This document shows, in pieces, positions 9,980 through 19,330 of a DNA stretch of 64,000 bases. Both the position numbers and the translations under genes were made by a program. Position 1 is the first letter of the stretch; the number at the start of each line of letters is the position of its first letter. The notes below the pieces were generated by a model. The model had not been told where the DNA came from, made no database searches, and saw only the letters and a list, made by a program, of their open reading frames with translations. Location: positions 8,371,408 to 8,435,407 of the forward strand of contig JAFMSR010000017.1 in assembly GCA_022818135.1 (NCBI GenBank), in the 5' to 3' direction. Source of the DNA: Saxidomus purpurata (lineage: Eukaryota; Mollusca; Bivalvia; Venerida; Veneridae).

Positions 9980-10245
9980 TTTAGCCCCTCAGCCCCGTTT
10001 AGCCCCGCAGCCCCTGTGAAGTTAGACGCGTAGCATCTATGTTCCACAAGGCTATTTCACGGGGCTGCGGGAAAACAATGTGCTACATGGTTAACTTCAC
10101 GGGTGGCGATGAAAAAAGGTGCCGCGGGGCTAATCTCGCGGAACTGCGGGGTAGCAAGATGCTACGGGGCTAATTTCACGGGGCGCGGTGAAACAAGCTG
10201 CCATCGGACTAATTTCACGGGCCTGCGGAGAAAACTATGTGTTTC
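9980..10245 (+). repeat. GC-rich, diverged about 50-bp tandem repeat
   Basis: Units built on 'gctaatttcacggggctgcg' followed by 'aaaacaatgtgctac' recur about five times, strongly diverged. The composition (many 'cggggc') differs sharply from the AT-rich neighbours. No coding frame persists. Confidence 0.7.
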
Positions 10246-10752
10246 ATGCTGATAGTATTTCAGAACTCTATCCCATCTAATGTAAACTTTTGTTCACCGA
10301 CATGGCATTTTGCTCAAAACTGAATAAATGTACATTTGAAATTGATAACAAAAATACAGAGGCGAACGCTAAGGTTTGTTTATGAGGATTATACAAGCTC
10401 TTATATGTCACTTTTAGAAAAGGCAAAAAATACCCACTCTTCGTATTCGGTGCAAACTAAAACTGTTTAAATATTAAATAATCTTGCTTCACCTGTACTG
10501 TCAGATCTTTTAAATCAGAAAAGCTACCAAGTATCAAGTCATTACAACAACATATGCTAGAAATTTATTTGAATTTGCAGTCCCTTTGCTTTGCAAATGC
10601 TAGACAAATAACAAACTTCGATTAGATCAGAACCAGATGTCTTTTTGGGATGGAAATAACTGCAAATATCGGGCATGTAAAATTATCGTACATATCATAT
10701 TTTATCTCTTTACTGATGCCACGAAAAATGTTGTTTCCTAAAGTCACTTATA
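10246..10752. other. unassigned AT-rich sequence
   Basis: No gene or repeat structure is recognised here. Confidence 0.3.
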
Positions 10753-11416
10753 CACTCAGTTCCAAAAGAAAGTGTGCACTTTGTTTTCTGTGATTTTTCA
10801 TCGACTACTTTTCTGAAAGTCTATATATTTGGTATCAAAATTGAGATTTACGTACAATATTGTGAACATTTTAGATTTTGTAATCGGTCGATGACAAATA
10901 CACATGAGATATAATATGCGAAAATTGAAGCCGATACGTCTGCTAAATATTGAAATATTTAAAATTAAAGTGACATTATGCGCATCTTACTGCACATAGT
11001 GTATTTTTGGTGATAGTTTTATAAAAGCAATTTTTGGTTGCTGTGCATTTAAATGTGTTAAATTAATGAGTATGCCGCATTAGTATTTAAAGTTGGTGCT
11101 TTAGATATAAACAAATCGGACTGATAAAATGGTAGTTGATTGTGTCATTGTTGATGTTGGTAGAGATTTCGGCAATGGAAGGGAAGCAACTGCCTGCAGT
11201 TGTTCTTTTCTTAAATTGACTCTCCCAGTCAAATAAGAAAATCAATATTTGGAAAGTTATTTTTTTGTACTGGTAGCGGGAAGAGTTTGGTGTATTTGGT
11301 TAAAGCTATTATTTCCTCTACGCTTTTGTACACACGCCATTTTCAGCTGGATTTTTTCTTGAAAAAAATGCGCATAATGTCACTTTAAGAAGTGCACACT
11401 TTCTTTTGGAACTGAG
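10753..11416. mobile_element. TA-flanked Tc1/mariner-like non-autonomous element, split by MITE-3
   Basis: The outer ends carry inverted repeats of about 27 bp ('ctcagttccaaaagaaagtg' on the left, its complement 'cactttcttttggaactgag' on the right), flanked by TA. This matches the general plan of mariner-type miniature elements. Removing the MITE-3 insertion at 10965-11388 leaves an element of only about 240 bp. There is no transposase. Confidence 0.7.
10965..11388 (+). mobile_element. MITE-3, intact 424-bp copy nested in the TA element
   Basis: It starts TTAAAGTGACATTATGCGCA and ends in the exact reverse complement, a perfect 21-bp inverted repeat including the TTAA target site. A second copy at 43488-43899 has the same structure and high identity. 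TTAA at both ends suggests piggyBac-type transposition. It sits about 30 bp from the right end of the surrounding element, which shows the order of insertion. Confidence 0.85.
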
Positions 11417-11439
11417 TATATGTGTAAGTGACATAGATA

Positions 11440-11729
11440 TTAAAGCATACCCTATATCTTATTTGGAACTAAATAACGGCTAAAACATAAATAATAGAAT
11501 CTTTGGAAGTATTATACAGTACTATACCGTAAACCATTCAATAACCTATGTAGAGTTGTTGTACAATTAATGGGTGGGTGCGATTTATTAAAGAAAGCCT
11601 CTATATTGATTAATTGTGGTAAAATGAGGCATTTTTCGCCATAGGTTCTTTGAAATTGTATTTATTTATTGAACACATAGTATCTGTTTCGAGAATATAA
11701 TCTGTTAGATGTAGGGAGTGCCCCTTTAA
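11440..11729 (-). mobile_element. MITE-1, 290-bp internally deleted copy
   Basis: This is a reverse copy with both termini: 'ttaaagcataccctat' at 11440 and 'gggagtgcccctttaa' ending 11729. TTAA is present at each end. Relative to the 382-bp copy it lacks about 90 bp around the region normally holding 'cattcccagtcattatcg'. Confidence 0.8.
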
Positions 11730-14700
11730 CAAATTTTAACTGTCTTTTTGCAACATTGTGTTAGTATATGTATATGCTGCCATGTCATTTCTCCTTCAAC
11801 CTTTTTACAAAAGTTATTTTATTTCTACGTACGTTTATGTAGTCCTATTACATTTATTTGTAAAAGAGTAATAGTCTATAATTAAGAATCCCAATGTTAC
11901 CAAATTGATTAATTAATGACATGTTTATCTGTGGCTTCAAAATGTTCATTTAGATTTGTATAGGATAACCTTGATTGACACTGTCAGTTAAACCAGCAAG
12001 AGTTAGCCCCCTTTCCTAAGCCGTCTTACACTCACGACGGAGGGACGAACAAGCTTCATTAAATAGCCATAATGCCCCCTGTGCCGTCCCTCATCATACC
12101 AACTTTTCCATCCTGGAAATAACGACGACAAACAAAAATACTTACACAATTTTCTAACGATTTATTTGAGAATTCATCCATTAACTTGCATATACACAAC
12201 AGTTTCAAGCGAAATATACATTACAGAACAGTGCAATCTACGGGAATCATGTAAACTTAGTCACTTATAGAATACAAAAAAAAACACACTAACATATACA
12301 TACATGTATACAATAAGACCTACTACAAAACGATTTGTGCAGTTTTAGCACATTCGACAACAATATCATATTGCACAATATGTCATGAAAGTCTCTCAGG
12401 AAATGACACTGCTTCAGGAATATCCTCAACATAAATTTGCACAAAATACCAAATTGTGTTTCGTAATGAAACGACATTGAGAAGTAAATAGATAGTGTTT
12501 GTTAGCGACTGTTTAATTACTAATCCAAAGTTACTATTATTTCGGACAACTTGCTGTTCCAAGGCACTTTATTCGGAACATGTCTATTTTTTCTGCGTGC
12601 TTTACATGACATATTTGCGTTATTGTGTGTATATTGTCTTTCACCTTTGGCCCTTGACAAAAACTTTAAAACTGGTGCTGCAGTGTGATTCATTATTCTG
12701 TATTGGACTTGCTCTGGGTACGCTGTTAAATGGAATTTATGTATTCTTATTCTTATTTTATATCAAAAAGTTTAAGACATGAGAGAGATGGCGGGAAGGG
12801 CGTGATTCGAAAGTGACGACAGTTAAAGGCGCTTTCAAATTTGACTGATAGTATTCTTGCCCGCTCTTCCTTAAAAGGAAGTTCGATACGTGCACCCTTT
12901 CCCCTCTCCGGCAACCCCAGCCGCTAGTAATAGCTGATTCGTTGTGGATTTATTGTTTTGCAACATAAGTAATATATACATGTATAAGCACTGAGAAAAT
13001 GTAAGCAATATTGAGCAGAAGGTAGGTACATGTATATTTGCATCAAATGTAAACCTACGTAATTATAATATCTTATTTAATTAACTGCAAAGCGTAAAAC
13101 CTAAACATACATTAACAAACATTCATCAAAACAGCCATAACTAAAGTAAATGCAGCTATAAGTTAAATACCTGTGTATTTTATTATTTGATTTAAAGTGC
13201 TTAATCCAACAATGAACTTTTATGAGCGTTTACCACTTACCACAGTAGATACCGCGTTCGGCCAATTCAGAAAGTGGTACTCCAGTGAAACTTCACAAAT
13301 GTATGACACTTTACTACTCCAAACATCCCTTTAATATCATTACATTTACAATTTCAGAAGGAGACTTTACTAAGTGGGTATATTGTAATTTAAATACGAT
13401 ATGAAAGATACATGTTTTCGTTTGTTTTTGGCCTGGGGACTGAAAGTCCCCTAGGCCTAAGTTAGTATACCACATTTCAAACACTGCAAGAAATTTAACT
13501 GTGCTATGTGCGAATAACAACTGTAAACATGCGCTATGTGGATGTAGTGCAAGACAGACCAGATCAATTTTCTGTTTGAATGTCGCATATGATAAGAACA
13601 TATTACAAATAAAAACAGTACATAAAACTTCAAACGACTGCAGGAAGGTATATAGCTTACGGGCTGCATTACACATTTTTTTCTGTTTTAGAAATTAATG
13701 CGCTGTTAGCTGATTACGGAAGATAATCATATGCATATCACGGAAAAGTACGGATATTTACGGAAATTTACGAAAACGTACGGAGCTCGATATAAGAGTT
13801 TGTAGTTTGATTTTCAAATTTCCGATGTTATTTCATTGACAACTTTGTTATTTACATACGATTACATATATATTTACCTAAAAATAAATGTCTCTAAAAA
13901 AAGATATAATTTACGTACATTCCCGAGAAGGAACTCACGTGATCAAAATCACCCGCCATTTATCGAGGACGCTGCATGTCAAGGCCCAGTGAACGGTTTC
14001 ACTGATTACAACTACAAGGTAACCCAGAATCATTTTTGGTTTTCTCTGTTATACACATTGAACAGTACGAACTGTATTTATATTTCATTGCTGGTATTGC
14101 TTTGTTTATTTCTGTTTCAAGGTCTAGTCCTTGGTACACAATAATTTTCGATCCACATCATCAGATCACATCGCTTGAAGTAGTACAAAGCGCAGATCGA
14201 ACTATTTTTATTGGCTTAAACATTTTATAATGTTGACTATGTGATTATTTTTCATTTAACGTACGTTTTATAATAAAACAAACTTCCCTGCCACCCATAT
14301 ATTTGTGAATCATTCATTCTGTGTCACATATTGAATTTCGTCCTCTGCACATTTCGACCCGCGCTTTAGGTAAGATTCAGCGCAAAACACGTAGGTCAAA
14401 AGTTGTTTTTCGGGGAGTTAACCTATAGTCCCCAGGCCTTCAGCGCTCACAGCGCTTTGATTATTAATGGTGAGCATGTGTGTTTTGATGTGTTCGCTTT
14501 CTGTTATACTGTATTCAGAGTTGTCTGCCCATTTTCACGGTCCATACTTAACAATGTTTATTATATGCTCCTTGAGTCAATTAGTATTTGGTAATATTAC
14601 AAGTAAACTGAAATTAATAACTGGTATTGTTAATATTATAATACATGTATTTGTGTAATCAAACATTGGTATTGTTAATATTATTAAAGTACTGTAATTA

Positions 14701-15117
14701 AGAAATGATATGGTAAATATCGCTAGAAAATTAATATCTTAGTTTATTTGTAAATTTTCTCTTAATAGGGCTATACATCACACAATGCAAATGTATACAC
14801 AGTTTATGGTAGCATAGGTTGTTACAAGGCAAATAAAATGTTTGAGTTGATATCCTCTCTCAGTCAATTCGTCATTTAAGATGTGTACGGCAGATGAAAT
14901 AAATTCGTCAAGGAAACTAAGACCTTTGGTCACAAGATCCTGCGCTCAAAAGAAAAAAATATGTTATTTTCACAGTATGTAACAAGCTCTCCACAATTGC
15001 AAAGACTCGTACAGTTCGTAATTTATGTCGATGATATCCTTTCTGAAATGATAGTTAATCATCGTTAGACAGTTTAAGGTCCTGACAGATCAGATGTCTA
15101 TGTTATGAGTTTCTAGA
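11730..15117. other. long AT-rich intergenic stretch
   Basis: A GC-richer patch at about 12005-12120 ('ataatgccccctgtgccgtc') looks like a dispersed repeat fragment. Another patch is at 12790-12920. A short run of 'tacgga' motifs lies at 13715-13785. Open frames of up to 120 codons here have no domain resemblance, codon regularity or splice context. I see no gene, although 3' untranslated sequence of the gene to the right may extend into the end of it. Confidence 0.4.
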
Positions 15118-15123
15118 TTTATT
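15118..15123 (-). terminator. candidate polyadenylation signal (AATAAA)
   Basis: On the minus strand this reads AATAAA, about 390 bases beyond the stop codon of the ligand-binding-domain gene. It is the nearest canonical signal I found downstream. Use is inferred only. Confidence 0.35.
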
Positions 15124-15514
15124 GAAAAGTAGATAAAACGGTTATTTTCTTCCAAATCAATCAATGACTACTTATGTACTGTGTCAACTTTACGGAATCA
15201 GATAGAAGATGGCATGCGTTACTAGGACCCAGTGGTTCGAAACTATAATCGTCGATTAAGCTAACAGTCGGTTAACTTTTAAGTGTTATATTTCTACTGT
15301 TTCAAGGACTTATTACAACAAATTTGTGTGTTCCAGAGGACCGGACGCTCTACAGAGCAAAAACGAACTAGTCCGCTAATTTTGCCCGACAATAATCTTT
15401 CTTTTTAGATTAAAAGTAAAACGACGGATGGCTTAACCACCGGTTAAAGTTTTAAACAACCATGTCCAGACATTTGTTTGAACAAATCTAATCCAGTCAT
15501 TAAGCTGATACGTT

Positions 15515-15962
15515 TTACAATAAACACAACATAATTGTTATTAACAAAACTAAATTGAAACTAAGTATGAGATTGTCTACACCGCTGGTGTTGCTGCCTA
15601 AATATGCTGCGGAACTTCCTGTGCAGCATCCGGTCTGCTCGATATGCAAAGTACAAACGTATTCAGGAAACGTGGCGTTCTCCTTTAACATTGAGCGTTC
15701 TTCGGAACGCTTCATATCTAAACCAGAAGTAACTTGCAGCTCATGCGATGAGCCAGAGACGCCACAGGAAGAGTGATTCATGTCAAAGTCAATGATCTTT
15801 TCGTTTAGGAGGTTCGAACCAAGTACAATTTCGCAGTCCTCTGTTGTTGACGTTAAATTTGTCTCGCAAAATGTTTTCATCTGTAAACGCTTGTACATGT
15901 ATATTTCTCCGTTACTTTTGATGACGAATTTTGGACTGAGGATATCCATAGGAGCCTCCACT
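15515..15962 (-). CDS. Cys-loop ligand-binding-domain protein, last exon with GPI-like C-terminus
   Basis: This exon encodes the second half of a pentameric ligand-gated channel / acetylcholine-binding-protein-like domain. The acceptor 'cttttag' precedes it, and its first base completes the GC left by the exon at 17109-17209, giving Ala-Val-Glu. It then stays open for 148 codons to TAA. Visible features are strand-like 'KFVIKSNGEIYMYK' and a Cys pair at 15866-15868 and 15833-15835 with only 10 residues between, where channels have 13 and a FPFD motif. 'CEIVLGS' follows (like 'C.L.FGS'), and 'FPEYVCTLHIE' sits where 'YPDVTYTLHL' is usual. Sequons are NLT, NHS, NAT and NTS. The protein ends with small residues (GSNTSG) and about 18 hydrophobic residues with nothing after them. 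This suits a GPI-anchor signal better than a first pore helix. No exons for TM2-TM4 were found nearby. A single-pass tail or a truncated receptor remain possible. Confidence 0.85.
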
Positions 15963-16125
15963 CTAAAAGGCGAAAAGAAAACATAAAACGTATATTAGTT
16001 AATAAGGAAGTCAATTCATTGATAAATTTGATTTTATCAACTGCATGTAGTTAATTAATAAAGCAAAATGCTACCAAAACTTAAAATGACATGTGTTTAA
16101 AATAGAAAGTCCGTTATAAATATAT
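15963..16125 (-). other. intron 2, acceptor-proximal part
   Basis: AT-rich intron sequence lies between the minisatellite and the acceptor of the last exon. No other feature is seen. Confidence 0.6.
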
Positions 16126-17108
16126 GCTCACGCATTATCAATAAATACTTGCGCGTTACCAAAAGTTACTCACGCATTATTTATGTGCTATATTCCCGCA
16201 CGTTATTCAGCCGTAAACAACAGAGTTTAAACTATATTCTACATAAAAGCATTAACAGCAGATACTCACGCATACCAAGTCTATTCTCACGGAAAACAAG
16301 TCTATACTCACGTATAAGAAGTTTATATTCACGCAAGACAAGTCTATACACACACATTGCAAGTATTAACTCACGCATAACAAGTCATACTCACGCATTA
16401 CAAGTCATACTCACGCATAACAAGTCTATTCGCACGCATTACAAGTATTGACTCACGCATTACAAATCTATACTCAAGCATTACAAGTCAATACTCACGC
16501 ATTACAAGCCTAGACTCACACACTACAAGCCTAGACTCACGCATTACAGGTTATACTCACGCATTACAAGCCTATACTCACGCATTACAAGTCTATACTC
16601 ACGCATAACAGGTCTATACTCACGTATTAAAAGCCTAGACTCACGCATTAAAAACATAGACTCATGCAATTCAAGTATATACTCACACAATTACAAGTCT
16701 ATACTCACGCATTACAGGTATATACTCACGCCTTACAAGTATATACTCACGCATTACAGGTCTATATTCACGCATTACAAGTATATACTCACGCATTACA
16801 AGTATATTCTCACGCATTACAGGTCTATACTCACGCATTACAGGTATATACTCACGCATTACAGGTCTATACTCACGCATTACAAGTATATACTCACGCA
16901 TTACAAGTATATTCTCACGCATTACAAGTCTATACTCACGCATTACAGGTCTATACTCACGCATTACAAGTATATTCTCACGCATTACAAGTCTATACTC
17001 ACGCATGACAAGTCTATACTCATGCATTACAGGTCTATACTCACACACGACAAGTATATTACCACGCATAACAGGTATATACTCACGCAATTACAAAACT
17101 ATACTCAC
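16126..17108 (-). repeat. 21-bp intronic minisatellite made of copies of the exon-2 splice donor
   Basis: About 45 units, on the minus strand of the form TGTAATGCGTGAGTATAGACT, fill the donor-proximal part of intron 2. The array starts at the genuine donor (AATGC then GTGAGTATAG, intron from 17108), so each unit copies the donor core. By hand I count about 29 further exact GTGAGT sites, plus several GTGAGA variants. The degenerate far end near 16126-16141 still carries 'gataatgcgtgagc', including last exonic bases, so the amplified segment came from the exon-intron junction. Because 21 is a multiple of three, long frames stay open on both strands (heptads VYTHALQ and MREYRPV). In the frame used by exon 2, however, read-through meets TGA at once, so I do not call a coding repeat. 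Confidence 0.9.
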
Positions 17109-17209
17109 GCATTATCAATAGACAAAACAGGGGTCCATATCTTATCTTGCTCGACGGTGATTTCCTTCACAACAAGGGGATACCATGACAGCCTACTGTC
17201 TTGCCAGGT
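17109..17209 (-). CDS. Cys-loop ligand-binding-domain protein, middle exon
   Basis: This 101-bp exon encodes 33 residues plus two bases of an Ala codon. It begins TWQDSRLSWYP and ends 'KIWTPVLSIDN'. That is the signature of loops D and A of the nicotinic receptor / AChBP fold (W.D.RL.W followed about 15 residues later by IW.P...N). The acceptor is 'tattttacag' and the donor GTGAGT. It joins exon 18465-18684 in phase 0 and exon 15515-15962 in phase 2, with no stop across either junction. The two tryptophans flanking the D-R-L core are the strongest single evidence for family membership. Its own donor is the seed of the adjacent minisatellite. Confidence 0.88.
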
Positions 17210-18464
17210 CTGTAAAATAAATATGTTGAAAATATTTTTCTCCAAAAGATTAAAGTTATTTTAGTCAGGCTTCTAGATTTGTTTGTATTTGTTTCTGTTG
17301 TTGTTTTTCTGTTCTTCTAGGTTTTATGATGTACCTATGTTAAACAAATAAAGGAAACGGTTATTTTGATAAAAGTAGACAACAATTTGACTGTTAATAA
17401 AGTGAACGAATTGATATAGAAATGATCGACTTGTACGTTTTCAATTTCTTTCAAAAGTCGCTTTATCAACGTCATGTCGTAGTGAGCGAGGCAAGTTCCT
17501 ACATTATCAGTAACTGTTCAACATGTGCCGGGCTCAGTCCATTCTTCGACGTAAAACTTGTATGAAAATTTCACACAATGTTGTGACAGTCTTTCAAACG
17601 GCTTCAGGAAAATTGGAAGACATGGATAACATCCTGCTTCAATGATACGGAAACGTTTATAGAACGCTTCCTATCATTATTCATCCATTTGTATATAAAA
17701 TGAAAAGTTTGACCAATAATAAATTAAAGTACTGAAAGCCGGTCGATTAGCTGCAAGTACATTAGGTTGGAGCCATCTTGGGGTTGCAGTCCCCGTTCTG
17801 TGCTAGAAAATACAGACAAATAACAGAAATGCATAAGATAACGGACCTGTTACGCTCAGTCGCGCACATTCCGTTGCCGCTTGAAGCCTATATGACACGA
17901 GTAAACATGTATATTGTACATGCACGACTTTAGGACTACGCACGACTTTAGAACAACAAGCCATATAGCTGTGCACTGGGGTCATAACATTTGTCCCTGA
18001 CAGCGTCTTCTAGTTATAATAAGTACAGACTGTTTATCCTGTAGAACTAGAACATTTCCAACCTATCTTTGAGCCGGGGGCCTCATACAGGGGTTCCAAG
18101 TTCATAAGTAGAAACAGAGGCATTGCTCTAAAAACACGTCATATGTCATACACTGCACAAGTAATGTGATACGACAAGACAGAAATAGTACCGTTGGAAG
18201 AAGGCATGAAATAACAGCGAGACTACGTCTTCAACATGTTTCTGTGAGGTTTGTTGTTCAAACTCTGTCATGTTGTTTGAGAGCGGATGTGGTTTTAATT
18301 AGAATGCTGACGATGGACGACAAAGACATGGTTCTTACTGTAGCTCACCAGAGCACACTGAGGTTAAGTGAAATAAACCGAAGGAGGTGTGTTTGAAAGA
18401 GCATTTACTTCTATCAATGTCCTACAAACTGCAATAATAACTTAATACATAATGCATAACTTAC
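17210..18464 (-). other. intron 1 of the ligand-binding-domain gene
   Basis: The intron is bounded by donor GTAAGT at 18459-18464 and acceptor at 17210-17211. It contains a decayed tRNA-like segment near 17745-17812. Short open frames on either strand inside it are not gene-like. Confidence 0.75.
17740..17815 (+). repeat. decayed tRNA-derived SINE segment in intron 1
   Basis: 'gtcgattagctgcaagtaca' resembles a degraded A box, and 'ggggttgcagtccccg' a degraded B box about 50 nt later. The spacing suits a tRNA-derived SINE head; tail and target duplications are not clear. Confidence 0.3.
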
Positions 18465-18684
18465 AACTTCCAGGTCGGCGGTAGAGTCTAGTGTTTGTGC
18501 CACAACATCCAGAGCAGTTACATACTGAACCTGTAAGTTAACACTTAGCTTTACAGGATTGGGGTAGTGTTTTCGTGGTGGTACTTCCTGTTTATATTTG
18601 TGAAATATAGTGTTGACTATTTGCACAGCTTCTTCTATATATTTGACCTCAGCAACAAGATCTCCCCTGGACTGGCATAGCGTC
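18465..18684 (-). CDS. Cys-loop ligand-binding-domain protein, N-terminal-half exon
   Basis: This 220-bp exon follows acceptor 'tataatttcag' and ends at donor GTAAGT. Its first base completes a split codon and 73 codons follow. The early part ('DLVAEVKYIEEAVQIVNTIF') suits the N-terminal helix of pentameric channel ligand-binding domains. 'HKYKQEVPPR' matches the 'Y....RP' turn, and 'NPVKLSVNLQVQYVTALDVV' then 'AQTLDSTADLEV' match strands beta-1 and beta-2 before the W.D motif in the next exon. There is no ATG or signal peptide here, so at least one 5' exon lies further right or outside the window; I could not identify it. Intron positions fall in loops, typical of intact genes rather than a retrocopy. 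Confidence 0.85.
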
Positions 18685-18724
18685 CTGAAATTATAAAGGG
18701 TTAGTTTAGTTTATTATATACTTA

Positions 18725-18905
18725 TTTTTTAGCTTGATTGTGAAGAAAGGTTGTAGCTTATCGAGTCGTTCTCGAGTCCGTTTCCTGGAAAAAACAAGTA
18801 CTGGTGTCATATGAGGAGGTACGGTCGTGACCCCAGTGGGGCTTGAACTCGCAACCTGTGGGATAAGCGGCAGACACCTTAATCTCTACAACACCGCCAC
18901 CTTAA
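18725..18905 (-). repeat. tRNA-derived SINE
   Basis: On the minus strand, 'ggtggcggtgttgtagagat' (A-box region) is followed by 'ggttgcgagttcaagcccc' (B box GGTTCRANNCC). A conserved body follows with 'ccaggaaacggactcgagaa' and an AT-rich tail. This head-body-tail order is that of molluscan SINEs. It lies just upstream of the ligand-binding-domain exon, in an intron or 5' flank. Confidence 0.7.
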
Positions 18906-18965
18906 ATCATAAACGGTTTATATTCAGCTTCAAAGAAATTATCATTATCATGGTAAAATAAACAC

Positions 18966-19330
18966 TTAAAGCTGCTCGCTCTCAGTTACCGTTGAAAAAG
19001 AATATTTTTTTAAAAAATTGACATACCTAATCATAAGTATAAAACTAAAGGCTAGAATCAAAGTACAAGCAAAAATCTACGTAGGGATTTGCAGAAATCG
19101 ACAGCAAGTCTCGGTTACACGGCACCGCTATACTATATGTTTATATTGAAATTTCAAAAGCGTTTGCAACGCTTTTGAATTTGGGAGCGTATTATTTGAA
19201 ATTTAGAGATATACGTGACAGGAATTTGTACTGGAGCCTTTTTATATGACCATATGTTCTAAAATACGTTACTTACATCCCGTTTGAAGAACTTTAATTT
19301 TAACCAAAATCTGAGAGCGAGCAGCTTTAA
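18966..19330 (+). mobile_element. MITE-2, intact 365-bp copy
   Basis: It begins TTAAAGCTGCTCGCTCTCAG and ends in the exact complement CTGAGAGCGAGCAGCTTTAA, a perfect 20-bp inverted repeat including TTAA. Centrally it holds 'ggttacacggcaccgctata' and an internal palindrome 'caaaagcgtttgcaacgctt'. Four other copies occur in the window, plus fragments. It is noncoding; TTAA ends indicate piggyBac-type mobilisation. Confidence 0.85.

Noticed and set aside
13314..13676. 120-codon minus-strand open frame
   Set aside because: Overlapping frames on both strands, no domain resemblance, no acceptor/donor pair and no conservation evidence.
16664..17090. Open frames of 114 and 135 codons encoding heptad repeats (VYTHALQ on plus, MREYRPV on minus)
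   Set aside because: They are forced by the 21-bp minisatellite lying in intron 2. The frame continuing from the upstream exon hits TGA at once, and no promoter or splice context supports translation.
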